A DNA stretch of 43,078 nucleotides, from contig CAKTUU010000018.1 of NCBI GenBank assembly GCA_934621505.1, forward strand, positions 1 to 43,078, given 5' to 3'. Shown piece after piece: positions 15,073 to 23,172 of the stretch (its first letter is position 1; every line of letters begins with the position of its first letter). The translations under genes were made by a program, and so were the position numbers. The DNA is from an uncultured Clostridia bacterium (GTDB lineage: Bacteria > Bacillota > Clostridia > Christensenellales > Aristaeellaceae). Below the pieces are notes generated by a model. It worked only from the letters and a program-made list of their open reading frames with translations. It was not told the DNA's origin and made no database searches.

Positions 15073-16370
15073 GGGATTCTTCCTCCTTCGTATGTTACAA
15101 CCCGGTCCAATACGGCCCTGAGCGCCTCCCGGGCCACCGTGTCCGCGTCCTTTGAAGCGTCCACAACCAGAAAACGTTCGGGATTTTGCGCAATCAGCTG
15201 TTCATACCCTTGCTGAACCCTTTGATGAAAGGATACCGCCTGACTTTCCAGCCGGTCCGGTTCCGATACGGCCAAACGTCTGGCCAGCGCCTGCCTGGCG
15301 TCTATGGACAGGTACAGGGTAGCGTCCGGAAGCATATGGTCTACCGCCGGAGCGTTGATTTGCTGCACGGTGGCAATGCCAAGGCCGCGTCCGCTGCCCT
15401 GATAGGCCACAGAGCTATCCACAAAGCGGTCGCTAAGCAGCAGCTTGCCCTTTTCCACCGCCGGGCGAATGACCTGATGCACATGCTGCGCCCGGGCTGC
15501 CGCGTACAAGAGCGCCTCGCAGGTATCGCACATTTCTTCATTAGCCGGGTCCAGAATAATCTGCCGGATTTTTTCGCTGATGGAACAGCCGCCGGGCTCC
15601 CGGGTGCGCTGTACGTCAAAGCCGTATTGCAGCAGCGATTTTTCCAGCCGGTTCACCTGGGTGGTTTTGCCGCTTCCGTCCGGGCCTTCTACCGTCAGAA
15701 AAAATCCGCACGGTTTCTGGCAGTCCGGACACAGCAGCCGCCACAGGTCCTCTGTGGTTTCCACAATGGCGGTGGCCCCGGCCTTTTCCAATTCATCCCG
15801 CGTGCCGTAGCCGTAAAGCACGCCGATTCCATCTATACCGGCTTTGGACGCGCCCTCCATATCAAACCGCCGGTCGCCTACCATGGCGGCCCGTCCATAC
15901 GTTGCAGGCAAAGCCTGCCGAATCAGTTCAGGCTTGCCCATTTTGACACGGTGATCCGCTGTTTCCCCCACAATCCGGTCAAAATAGCCATCCATATAAA
16001 AATCCGTCAAAATCGCCTGTGCCAGCCCCAGCGGCTTGCTGGTAGCCAAAGCCACATAAACCCCGGCGGCACGCAGGCTGCGCAGCAGCAGACGAATTCC
16101 TGGATAAACGCTGTACAAAAAACGGCCCCTATGGAAAAAGTCGTCGCGATACAGTTCCATGGCCTTTCCGGCCCGTTCTTCCGGTACTTGCAGCGGGTTC
16201 AGAAAAAATTCGTACAGCGGCGGGCCGATGACCTGACGCAAATCCACCTGTGCGGGAATGGGCAGACCAAGGTCAGCCATGGCCTTTTTGACTGAGGAAA
16301 CAATCCCCTCCTCCGCCTCAAAAAGCGTTCCGTCCAAATCAAAAACCACAGCGTCATAGGGAAAGCGCAT
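15054..16370 (-). CDS. tmk: Fusion protein: HAD-family phosphatase plus thymidylate kinase
   Basis: One uninterrupted 438-residue frame joins two enzymes. Residues 1-210 form a Gph/PGP-like HAD hydrolase: DLDGT (11-15), Thr110 in ATSKP, Lys146 and VGDRRFD (164-170). Residues 222-425 form dTMP kinase: P-loop GPDGSGKT (229-236), REPGG (257-261) and DRFVDSS (314-320). The joint carries three cysteines (214, 217, 221; CPDCQKPC). TMK phosphorylates dTMP to dTDP; the HAD half could remove phosphate from a small metabolite or nucleotide, substrate unknown. All key residues of both halves are present, so both are probably active. It has its own promoter and overlaps mnmA downstream. Confidence 0.93.
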   Translation of the reverse strand: MRFPYDAVVFDLDGTLFEAEEGIVSSVKKAMADLGLPIPAQVDLRQVIGPPLYEFFLNPLQVPEERAGKAMELYRDDFFHRGRFLYSVYPGIRLLLRSLRAAGVYVALATSKPLGLAQAILTDFYMDGYFDRIVGETADHRVKMGKPELIRQALPATYGRAAMVGDRRFDMEGASKAGIDGIGVLYGYGTRDELEKAGATAIVETTEDLWRLLCPDCQKPCGFFLTVEGPDGSGKTTQVNRLEKSLLQYGFDVQRTREPGGCSISEKIRQIILDPANEEMCDTCEALLYAAARAQHVHQVIRPAVEKGKLLLSDRFVDSSVAYQGSGRGLGIATVQQINAPAVDHMLPDATLYLSIDARQALARRLAVSEPDRLESQAVSFHQRVQQGYEQLIAQNPERFLVVDASKDADTVAREALRAVLDRVVTYEGGRIPWKESL

Positions 16371-16404
16371 CGTTCTTCATCCCGCCTTTCTGCTAAACGT
16401 CCCT

Positions 16405-16433
16405 AGCATAGCAAAAAACCACCCTGCTGACAA
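16405..16433 (-). promoter_or_regulatory. Promoter of the HAD-TMK/mnmA operon
   Basis: On the minus strand TTGTCA (16433-16428), a 17-nt spacer and TATGCT (16410-16405). Confidence 0.75.
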
Positions 16434-16458
16434 GAGTCGTTTTGGATTCCAAATCAGC

Positions 16459-16487
16459 TTGCGGCCTTCTTTCCATCATGGTATACT
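16459..16487 (+). promoter_or_regulatory. Promoter of the GT-C-like membrane protein gene
   Basis: TTGCGG (16459-16464), a 17-nt spacer and TATACT (16482-16487). A 13-bp palindrome (16441-16453) lies just upstream of the -35. Confidence 0.7.
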
Positions 16488-16531
16488 AAACTGGTGCATG
16501 CTTGTGATTCAAAGATACAAGGAGGCTCATT

Positions 16532-17983
16532 ATGCGCAAATCTGTCGGGAATAGACGAACCTATCTGGGCTGGGCGGTCATGGTTCTCTCCCCGTTTCTG
16601 CTGTTGGGGATTCTTTCTTTGGCGATGGGCCGCAACGCTTTTTCAGCGCGTCCCGTCTGGACGGACGAGCTGGACCTATGGCGCTCGCTGCTCAGCTTCA
16701 GCAAGGCCGGTTTTCATACCGGAGCCAACGGCTATTTTGAAATCACCGCGTCCTGGGGCAATTTGGGCGTAAACGGTATCGCGCCGGTTCTGCTCTACGG
16801 CTGGGCCGTTAAGCTGTTTGGACTCAGCGAAAGCGCCATCGTCATCGGCAACGCGCTGTGGATGGCCGTCGCCGCTTTGGTTTTCTGCCTGATTTGTAAA
16901 CCGCGCCCCGCCGTAGCCTTTACTCTGGCCGGGATGATGGTTTTTTACCTGCCGATTCTGCTTTATTGCACCGCCTCCATGATGGAATGGGCCGGTTATG
17001 CGCTGATGCTGCTGTTTCTGGCTTTTATGATGGGCTACCACCAGTATCATAAGGCGTGGATGCTGGTTTTGGGCGCTGCGGTCATTGCCATTGGCTGCTT
17101 GATTCACCCCGCTTACGCGCTTTTGCTGGTACCCGCCGCATTGGTGGTCAGCGACTTTCGTTGGAATCATCGTCTGGCTGTGGCCATTCTCTGCGCACTT
17201 GCGTTAGCGGCGCTGTGCCTGCTGATACGCCGGCAGGTTACCGCCCCCTATGCCTCCAGTTTTCTGCATCAGCTGCTGAATGCCGACGGTCCTAGCGTGG
17301 CGTGGCGTAGGCTGCTCAGCCATGGCAAGGCGAATATCATGGACTTTTTGTACCGGGTAACGCTGGCAGAACGTCTGTTTTTTGGCCTGTATCTATGCGT
17401 AATGCTGGCCTGTCTGGTTTGTTCCTTTTTAAAGCGCAACCAGGGCTTTCGCCGCAATTTTCTGGGATGCAGTCTGCTGTTGCTGGCGGTTTTCGGCCTT
17501 ACCTGCGCGTTTTATGAAATTCGTGACTGGCGCGGCCTTAGACTGATGGCCCCCTTCCTGTGGCTGGTAATCGGTTATTTGGCCATTCGGCGGCGCTACT
17601 GGTTGTCCACTGTTTCCCTGGCATGCTGCGCCGTTACCGTCGCGGTTGTGCTGGCCGTTCAGCCTTTGCCTGTATTTCAGGAGGAAGCCCGCTACGAAAG
17701 CCAGCCTGCAAGCGAAGCCCTTCGTCAGGCCATTGACGTGATTCATTACGACAATAGCGCTTTAGACCCATTTGCCAATACCGTTCGTACCGACGCTTCC
17801 TATCTGCTGCAATTCATGCGGCAGCTGGATCCCGCCATCGGGGTGCAAAGCGGCTGGTTTTCCACCGATACCACAGGCAAAAGCCGCTGGATTTTGACCG
17901 ACCAGCTGAAATGCGTCATCAACGATTATGAGTGCGTGGCGGATACCAATGGGTACAAGGTTTATCGCCGGTTGGAACAGTAA
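16532..17983 (+). CDS. Polytopic membrane protein, probable GT-C-fold glycosyltransferase
   Basis: The 483-residue protein has roughly 10-12 hydrophobic helices. After the first helix comes an outward loop with WTDELD (43-48), the acidic pair in the position of the catalytic Asp/Glu in GT-C glycosyltransferases of the PMT/ArnT kind. It ends with a soluble stretch of about 100 residues. Substrate and acceptor are unknown; a lipid-linked sugar donor would be expected for the fold. AAGGAGG lies 6 nt before the ATG. It precedes the M32 peptidase gene by 24 nt in one transcription unit. Function is inferred from topology and one motif. Confidence 0.55.
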   Translation: MRKSVGNRRTYLGWAVMVLSPFLLLGILSLAMGRNAFSARPVWTDELDLWRSLLSFSKAGFHTGANGYFEITASWGNLGVNGIAPVLLYGWAVKLFGLSESAIVIGNALWMAVAALVFCLICKPRPAVAFTLAGMMVFYLPILLYCTASMMEWAGYALMLLFLAFMMGYHQYHKAWMLVLGAAVIAIGCLIHPAYALLLVPAALVVSDFRWNHRLAVAILCALALAALCLLIRRQVTAPYASSFLHQLLNADGPSVAWRRLLSHGKANIMDFLYRVTLAERLFFGLYLCVMLACLVCSFLKRNQGFRRNFLGCSLLLLAVFGLTCAFYEIRDWRGLRLMAPFLWLVIGYLAIRRRYWLSTVSLACCAVTVAVVLAVQPLPVFQEEARYESQPASEALRQAIDVIHYDNSALDPFANTVRTDASYLLQFMRQLDPAIGVQSGWFSTDTTGKSRWILTDQLKCVINDYECVADTNGYKVYRRLEQ

Positions 17984-18007
17984 CCGTTTGGAAAGAAGGA
18001 TACGGCT

Positions 18008-19465
18008 ATGACGATAGAAGCCATTCAGAAGAATTTGCTCCAGCTGGAGCGGGAGCTATACGCCTACCAGCACGCGCTGGCCCTTTTGGAAGTGGACGGC
18101 GAAACCGCCGCCCCGCGCGATTCGGCGGAGGGGCGAGGCGTTGCCATGTCCCTGCTGAGTGAAAAGAAATACGCCCTATTGACCGGCGAATCCACCAAAG
18201 CGCTGCTGGCGGAATTGGAAAACAAGTCCGATCAGCTGGACGAGGCGCTGCGCCGCAAAGCCCAGCTGCTGAAGGAGGACGTGGAGGACCTGACCCGCAT
18301 TCCGGCTGAGGAATACGCCGCCTATGCGAAGGTGGTCAACGAAGCCTCCAGCAAATGGCTGGAAGCAAAGGAACAAAACCGTTACGCTCTTTTTGAGCCG
18401 CTGCTAAGCCAGGTAGTGGATTACAACCGCCGCTTTGCCGCCTATCACAACCCCAACGCGGCGGCATACGACGATTTGCTGGACCAATATGAAAAGGGCA
18501 TGAGCATGGCGGTGCTGGACCCGCTGTTTGAAATGCTGCGCAGCGAGCTGGAGATCAGGCCCAGCCCGTTTGCAAAGCTGCAGCTTCCTGAATGCACCGT
18601 TCCCCAGCAGCAGGTATTCGCCCATGACCTGATGCGCATCATGGGCATTGACCCCAACCGCTGCACCCTGACGGTAACCGAGCATCCCTTTACCCAGGGC
18701 TTTAACCCCCATGATGTACGCATTACCACCCACTACGATACCCAGGACGTTTTTTCCTCCACCTACAGCGTCATTCACGAGGGCGGCCACGCCTTGTACG
18801 AGCTGAACCTGCCGGAGCCTTTCGGCGCGATTCCCACCGGCGTGCCCAGCATGGGAATGCACGAAAGCCAAAGCCGTTTCTTTGAAAACCTGGTGGGGCA
18901 CGATCCCGGGTTCTTGCGCTGGCTGCTGCCGCTGATGCGCAAACACTTTGACTTTGACGGAGTCAGCGATCAGGATTTGATTCGCAATGCCAATTACATT
19001 CAGCCGTCGCTGATTCGCACGCTGGCGGACGAGGTCACCTATCCCCTGCATATCATGATTCGTTACGAGCTGGAAAAACGGCTGATGGACGGTTCCTTGT
19101 CCACCCGCGATTTGCCGGAAGCATGGAACGCCATGTACCATGAATATCTGGGCGTTCATGTGCCGGACGACCGTCAGGGCGTTTTGCAGGATATGCATTG
19201 GGCGGGCGGCATGATCGGCTATTTCCCCACCTATGTGCTGGGAAGCGCCTACGCAAGCCAGTTTATGCATGCCATGCGCAAGGATTTGGATGTAGACGGC
19301 CTGCTTTGCAGGGGCCAGCTTGAGCCCATCCGTGAGTGGCTGACCAGCCATGTTCACCGCTACGGCAACCTGTACCGGGCTGATCAGCTGCTGATACACG
19401 CAACCGGCGAGGCGTTCAATCCCGCCTATTATGTAGACCATTTAAAGCAAGCGGCTGACAGATAA
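18008..19465 (+). CDS. M32-family carboxypeptidase (carboxypeptidase Taq type)
   Basis: The 485-residue cytoplasmic zinc metallopeptidase removes C-terminal amino acids from peptides. HEGGH (257-261) gives the two zinc His and the general-base Glu; the downstream GMHESQSRFFEN segment gives the third ligand Glu. The DVRITTHYD and GVHVPDDRQGVLQDMHW stretches are also family-typical. Length is normal. The start is supported by AAGGA 7 nt upstream. There is no obvious functional link to the membrane protein before it. Confidence 0.94.
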   Translation: MTIEAIQKNLLQLERELYAYQHALALLEVDGETAAPRDSAEGRGVAMSLLSEKKYALLTGESTKALLAELENKSDQLDEALRRKAQLLKEDVEDLTRIPAEEYAAYAKVVNEASSKWLEAKEQNRYALFEPLLSQVVDYNRRFAAYHNPNAAAYDDLLDQYEKGMSMAVLDPLFEMLRSELEIRPSPFAKLQLPECTVPQQQVFAHDLMRIMGIDPNRCTLTVTEHPFTQGFNPHDVRITTHYDTQDVFSSTYSVIHEGGHALYELNLPEPFGAIPTGVPSMGMHESQSRFFENLVGHDPGFLRWLLPLMRKHFDFDGVSDQDLIRNANYIQPSLIRTLADEVTYPLHIMIRYELEKRLMDGSLSTRDLPEAWNAMYHEYLGVHVPDDRQGVLQDMHWAGGMIGYFPTYVLGSAYASQFMHAMRKDLDVDGLLCRGQLEPIREWLTSHVHRYGNLYRADQLLIHATGEAFNPAYYVDHLKQAADR

Positions 19466-19510
19466 AAATCCGCCCCTGCCAACCACAAGCTGGCAGGGGC
19501 GGATTCGGTT
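19463..19510. terminator. Bidirectional terminator between M32 peptidase and aldo/keto reductase genes
   Basis: A perfect 14-bp stem (19468-19481 with 19491-19504) has a 9-nt loop. On the minus side it is followed by TTTTT; on the plus side by a T-rich stretch after a short gap. It serves two convergent genes. Confidence 0.9.
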
Positions 19511-20505
19511 TATTTTTCAGCCGTCAGGGCGTCAATTTGGTCCAATTCCTCTTTTGTAAAGGGAGGTGCGGATACAATCTGGCAGTTTTCAACGATCTGT
19601 TCCGGCTTGCTTGCGCCAATCAGCACGCTGGTCACCTGCGGCTTGCGCAGCACCCAGCTTAGCGCCATCTGGGCCAGGCTTTGTCCGCGGCGCTGAGCAA
19701 TATCGTTCAGGTGACGCACACGGTCCAGCAGTTCCTCCGTTAAAAGCTCCGGCTTTAGATACCGGGGGTCGTGAGCGGCGCGGCTGTCTGCCGGAATTCC
19801 ATGCAGATACCGGTCTGTCAGGATGCCGTTGCGCAGAGGGGAAAAGGCGATGCACCCCATTCCTTCCTGCTCAAGGGTATCCAGCAGGCCGTCCTCCGGC
19901 TGACGGGCAAGCATGCTGTAACGGGGCTGGTGAATCAGCAGATTCATTCCCATTTTCTTCAGAATGGTCGACGCACGCGCCGTTTCTTCCGGCCCGTAGC
20001 TGGAAGAAATGCCTACATACAACGCTTTTCCGCTTTTGACAATATCGTAAAGCGCGCCCATGGTTTCTTCCAGCGGCGTTTCCGGGTCAAAACGATGGTG
20101 GTAGAAAATGTCCACATAATCCAGATGCATGCGCTTCAGGCTCTGATCCAGACTGGCCATCAGGTACTTGCGGCTGCCCCAGTTGCCATAGGGGCCGGGC
20201 CACATGTCCCAGCCGGCCTTTGTGGAAATGACCAGTTCGTCCCGGTAGGGCTTCCAGTCCCGGTTCATATGCAGGCCAAAATTGCGCTCCGCCTCGCCAT
20301 AGGGCGGCCCGTAGTTGTTGGCCAGATCAAAATGGGTAATGCCGCAGTCAAAGGCTGTGCGCAGCAGGCTTTGCTGTATGTCAAAGGGCGTAATGGCGCC
20401 AAAATTATGCCATAGCCCCAGGGAGACCATAGGCAGCTTCAGTCCGCTTTTTCCGCAGCGCTGGTACTCCATGCGCTGGTAACGATCCGCTTGGGGCTGA
20501 TGCAT
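19510..20505 (-). CDS. Aldo/keto reductase (YghZ / glyceraldehyde-3-phosphate reductase-like)
   Basis: The 331-residue NAD(P)H-dependent reductase has the AKR tetrad: Asp and Tyr in THFDLANNYG, Lys in STKAG and His in FYHHRFD. The cofactor-binding end is SVLIGASKPEQI. The NNYGPPYGEAE segment places it near YghZ, which reduces L-glyceraldehyde 3-phosphate and methylglyoxal. AGGAGGG lies 6 nt before the ATG. It is the last gene of the operon that includes the sugar aminotransferase, 11 nt after the DUF308 gene, and ends at a strong terminator. The physiological substrate is not decided. Confidence 0.88.
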   Translation of the reverse strand: MHQPQADRYQRMEYQRCGKSGLKLPMVSLGLWHNFGAITPFDIQQSLLRTAFDCGITHFDLANNYGPPYGEAERNFGLHMNRDWKPYRDELVISTKAGWDMWPGPYGNWGSRKYLMASLDQSLKRMHLDYVDIFYHHRFDPETPLEETMGALYDIVKSGKALYVGISSSYGPEETARASTILKKMGMNLLIHQPRYSMLARQPEDGLLDTLEQEGMGCIAFSPLRNGILTDRYLHGIPADSRAAHDPRYLKPELLTEELLDRVRHLNDIAQRRGQSLAQMALSWVLRKPQVTSVLIGASKPEQIVENCQIVSAPPFTKEELDQIDALTAEK

Positions 20506-20516
20506 ACGAATCCCTC

Positions 20517-21104
20517 CTACTGCTGATTAGCCGCCTGTTCCAGCGCCTTGCGGAAGGTGCGAATGCGATGGTTAAGGCTGATAAAGGCGACCAGATCCTG
20601 CACGCCTTCCACAATCAGAGAAATGCCTACAAACTGAATCATGGCCGTCGCCAGGAAGGTGGGCTGGGTGATGGCAAAGACGCCCAGCACAAAGGAGACA
20701 GCGGAACCAATCAGCAAAATCCACCAGTAGCTGTCGCCGATGCGCTTCATGTCAACGCTCATCTGCACCTTGCCAAAGCCGCCAATCAGCAGGGAAATGC
20801 CCCACAGGAAGGGCAGCAGGGCCTGCAGCAGCTCCGGGAAGCAAAAAATCAGCACACCCACGCACAACGCGGCCAGTCCCAAAGCCAGTTCCATGCCCAG
20901 CGCGCCTTCCAGAGCGCTGCTGCGCACATAAGAGATAATGCATCGAATACCGCTTACGCACATCAGCACGGCAATGCACAGGCTGGTAATCTTCAAAAAG
21001 GCGCCCGGCCACAGCAGCAGCAGCAGGCCAAAAACAAAGTAAAATAAAATCATCGCCCCATAAGAAGTAATCCGGTTCCAATCCTGAGGAAGAATCCGCT
21101 TCAT
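20517..21104 (-). CDS. DUF308/HdeD-family membrane protein
   Basis: The 195-residue protein has six predicted transmembrane helices in the repeated pattern of the HdeD/DUF308 family (YFVFGLLLLLWPGAFL, then LGVFAITQPTF). HdeD in enterobacteria is linked to acid resistance; the family's biochemical role is unknown. The ATG at 21104 (MKRILPQ) is chosen because AAAGGAG lies 9 nt before it; the longer reading from 21158 overlaps the aminotransferase gene. It lies between wecE and the aldo/keto reductase, with gaps of 22 and 11 nt. Confidence 0.82.
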   Translation of the reverse strand: MKRILPQDWNRITSYGAMILFYFVFGLLLLLWPGAFLKITSLCIAVLMCVSGIRCIISYVRSSALEGALGMELALGLAALCVGVLIFCFPELLQALLPFLWGISLLIGGFGKVQMSVDMKRIGDSYWWILLIGSAVSFVLGVFAITQPTFLATAMIQFVGISLIVEGVQDLVAFISLNHRIRTFRKALEQAANQQ

Positions 21105-21126
21105 AACTTTTGTCTCCTTTCGTACA

Positions 21127-22257
21127 TTAACGGGCAAAGAAAGCGTATATCGCGTCAATGACCTTAGCGCAGTCCGCTTCGGTCATTTCATAATACAGCG
21201 GGAGCCGCAGCAGCCGTTCGCTCAGGCTGGTGGTATAGCGGTCCTCCCCGGCAAAACGGCCGTATTTTAATCCGGCAGTGGCGGAATGCAGCGGAATGTA
21301 GTGGAATACGGCCACAATGTCCCGCTCCCGCAGCCAGGAAATCAGCTCCGTCCGCTCCTCCAGACTGCGCAGCCGGATATAGTACATGTGGGCGTTATGC
21401 ACACATTCGTCCGGCACCTGCATTCTTTGCAGCAGGCCGTTCTTTTCCAGCTCCGCCAAAGCCTGATGATACTGCTCCCACCGGGCCATACGGGCGGCGG
21501 TAATCTGATCCATCTGCTCAAGCTGCGCCAGCAGGTAAGCGGCGTTCAGTTCGCTGGGCAGGAAGGAGGAGCCAATATCCACCCAGGTGTACTTGTCTAC
21601 CTGCCCCCGGTAGAAACGGCTGCGGTCGGTGCCCTTTTCCCGAATGATCTCGGCCCGCTCCACCTGAGCGTCGTTGTTCAAAATGACAGCGCCGCCCTCG
21701 CCCATGGAGTAGTTTTTGGTTTCGTGGAAGCTGAAGCAGCCCACAATGCTCATGGTACCGGCTGGCCTGCCTTTGTACAGGGAACCGACAGCCTGGGCCG
21801 CGTCCTCCACGATTTGCAGGCTGTATTCTTTGGCGATGGCCTCGATCACGTCCATATCGCAGCATACGCCGGCGTAATGCACCACCGCAATGGCGCGGGT
21901 TTTCGGCGTAATGGCCGCGCGGATACACTCCGGGTCCATATTCATGGTGCGGGGGTCCACATCCACAAAAACAATTTTGGCTCCTCGCAGCACAAAGGCG
22001 TTGGCTGTGCTGACAAAGGTAAAGGACGGCATAATCACCTCGTCCCCGGGCTGTATGTTGCACAGCAAAGCGGCCATTTCCAAAGCGGCTGTGCCGGAGG
22101 TGGTCAAAAGCGCCTTGGGCGCGCCGGTCAATGCCTCCAAAGCCTGGTTGCAGCGCTTGGTAAACGGACCGTCTCCGCAGATTTTACGGTTTTGCATGGC
22201 CTGCTCCACATAGGTGGAGCAGCCGGGCACATAGGGGGGGATATTGAAAGGAATCAC
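21127..22257 (-). CDS. wecE: dTDP-4-amino-4,6-dideoxygalactose transaminase (WecE/RffA type)
   Basis: The 376-residue PLP enzyme of the DegT/DnrJ/EryC1 family matches enterobacterial WecE closely along its length, with identical stretches such as SYTFVSTANAFVLRGAKI-type and FHETKNY. Lys181 in HETKNY is the cofactor lysine; Asp152 in VEDAAQ binds the pyridine nitrogen. WecE transfers the amine of glutamate to dTDP-4-keto-6-deoxyglucose. The start codon is GTG with AGGAGG 9 nt upstream. No dTDP-sugar synthesis genes or Fuc4NAc transferase are nearby, so the product's use here is unknown. It has its own promoter. Confidence 0.93.
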   Translation of the reverse strand: MIPFNIPPYVPGCSTYVEQAMQNRKICGDGPFTKRCNQALEALTGAPKALLTTSGTAALEMAALLCNIQPGDEVIMPSFTFVSTANAFVLRGAKIVFVDVDPRTMNMDPECIRAAITPKTRAIAVVHYAGVCCDMDVIEAIAKEYSLQIVEDAAQAVGSLYKGRPAGTMSIVGCFSFHETKNYSMGEGGAVILNNDAQVERAEIIREKGTDRSRFYRGQVDKYTWVDIGSSFLPSELNAAYLLAQLEQMDQITAARMARWEQYHQALAELEKNGLLQRMQVPDECVHNAHMYYIRLRSLEERTELISWLRERDIVAVFHYIPLHSATAGLKYGRFAGEDRYTTSLSERLLRLPLYYEMTEADCAKVIDAIYAFFAR

Positions 22258-22295
22258 CGTGGTTCGCCTCCTGTGTCAAATTCAGGTTCAAAGAT

Positions 22296-22324
22296 AGTAT
22301 AACACATTTCCGGGTATCTGTCAT
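22296..22324 (-). promoter_or_regulatory. Internal promoter in front of wecE
   Basis: On the minus strand ATGACA (22324-22319), a 17-nt spacer and TATACT (22301-22296) with an upstream TG (extended -10). It overlaps the stop codon of the ATP-grasp gene. Confidence 0.7.
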
Positions 22325-23172
22325 TCCATGGTTTTTGAAACCGCGTCCAGATACATGTCCGCTATATCCAGCTGACCGCATTGATACAGCATCCGGCTGC
22401 CTACCACGTCCTCCACTTCGCCAATGACGGGCTGCCCGCAATGGTAAAGCAGATCAATGCCCGCAAACCACAAATGGGCCCCCGCCCGGTCAAAACGGTC
22501 AATCACCCGCTCCGCCAGGGCGCGTTCCGGGGCGTTCGGTTCATGCAGATGCACCATGCCGCCCAGCTTGTAGTTGCTGACAATCCCCTGCCGGGCCCGG
22601 CGCATCACCCCGGTTACAATCCGGCCGTCTACCACATAAATACGCAAATCCATTCCGGCCTGGCTGACAACCTGCTGCCACAGCGCGGGCTGCGGGCTGA
22701 TTGCGTCCATTGCCGCCTGCCACTGGTCTGCATTCTGCGCCAGTGCAACCCGGTCGCCCCCGTGACTGCAAGCGGGCTTTACCACCACGGGAAAGGTCTG
22801 CGGCGGTGTGCTGCCAGCCAACGGAAAAAACGTTTCCGGCATGGGCAAGCCCTGCAAAAACTGACAGGTACGCCGCTTGTCGTTGCACAGGGCGCATACG
22901 CGGCTGTTGTTAAAGACCGGCACGCCCATCTGCTCCAAATGACGGCTGATCAGCGCGTTTCTCTGGCGGCTGATGACCCCGTTGGGTTTAGCGTTCTCTC
23001 CATTCAGGCGGCAAAAGGGCTGACCGGAAGCAGTCATTCCCAGTTCAAGCTGGCTAAGGCATACCGGCTGAATCTCCAAGCCATGGTTTTGGCCTCGTTG
23101 GCGCATCAGCTGACCAAAATCCTGGTTTACGGCGTAATCCTCGTCCGCGTACAGGAGCCACAGCTTTTTCAT
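22321..23172 (-). CDS. RimK-like ATP-grasp ligase, first paralog (altered metal site)
   Basis: The 283-residue protein has an ATP-grasp fold: ATP-binding Lys132 in FPVVVKPACSHGGD, the RIYVVDGRIVTGVMRR strand pair, and the metal site GIDLLYHCGQPVIGEVED. The usual E-x-N of RimK enzymes reads E252-V-E254 here. Family members join a carboxylate to an amine or thiol through an acyl-phosphate. The ATG at 23172 overlaps the stop of the upstream ATP-grasp gene (ATGA), so translation is coupled. Substrates are unknown. The 63-nt gap to wecE contains a promoter. Confidence 0.82.
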   Translation of the reverse strand: MKKLWLLYADEDYAVNQDFGQLMRQRGQNHGLEIQPVCLSQLELGMTASGQPFCRLNGENAKPNGVISRQRNALISRHLEQMGVPVFNNSRVCALCNDKRRTCQFLQGLPMPETFFPLAGSTPPQTFPVVVKPACSHGGDRVALAQNADQWQAAMDAISPQPALWQQVVSQAGMDLRIYVVDGRIVTGVMRRARQGIVSNYKLGGMVHLHEPNAPERALAERVIDRFDRAGAHLWFAGIDLLYHCGQPVIGEVEDVVGSRMLYQCGQLDIADMYLDAVSKTME

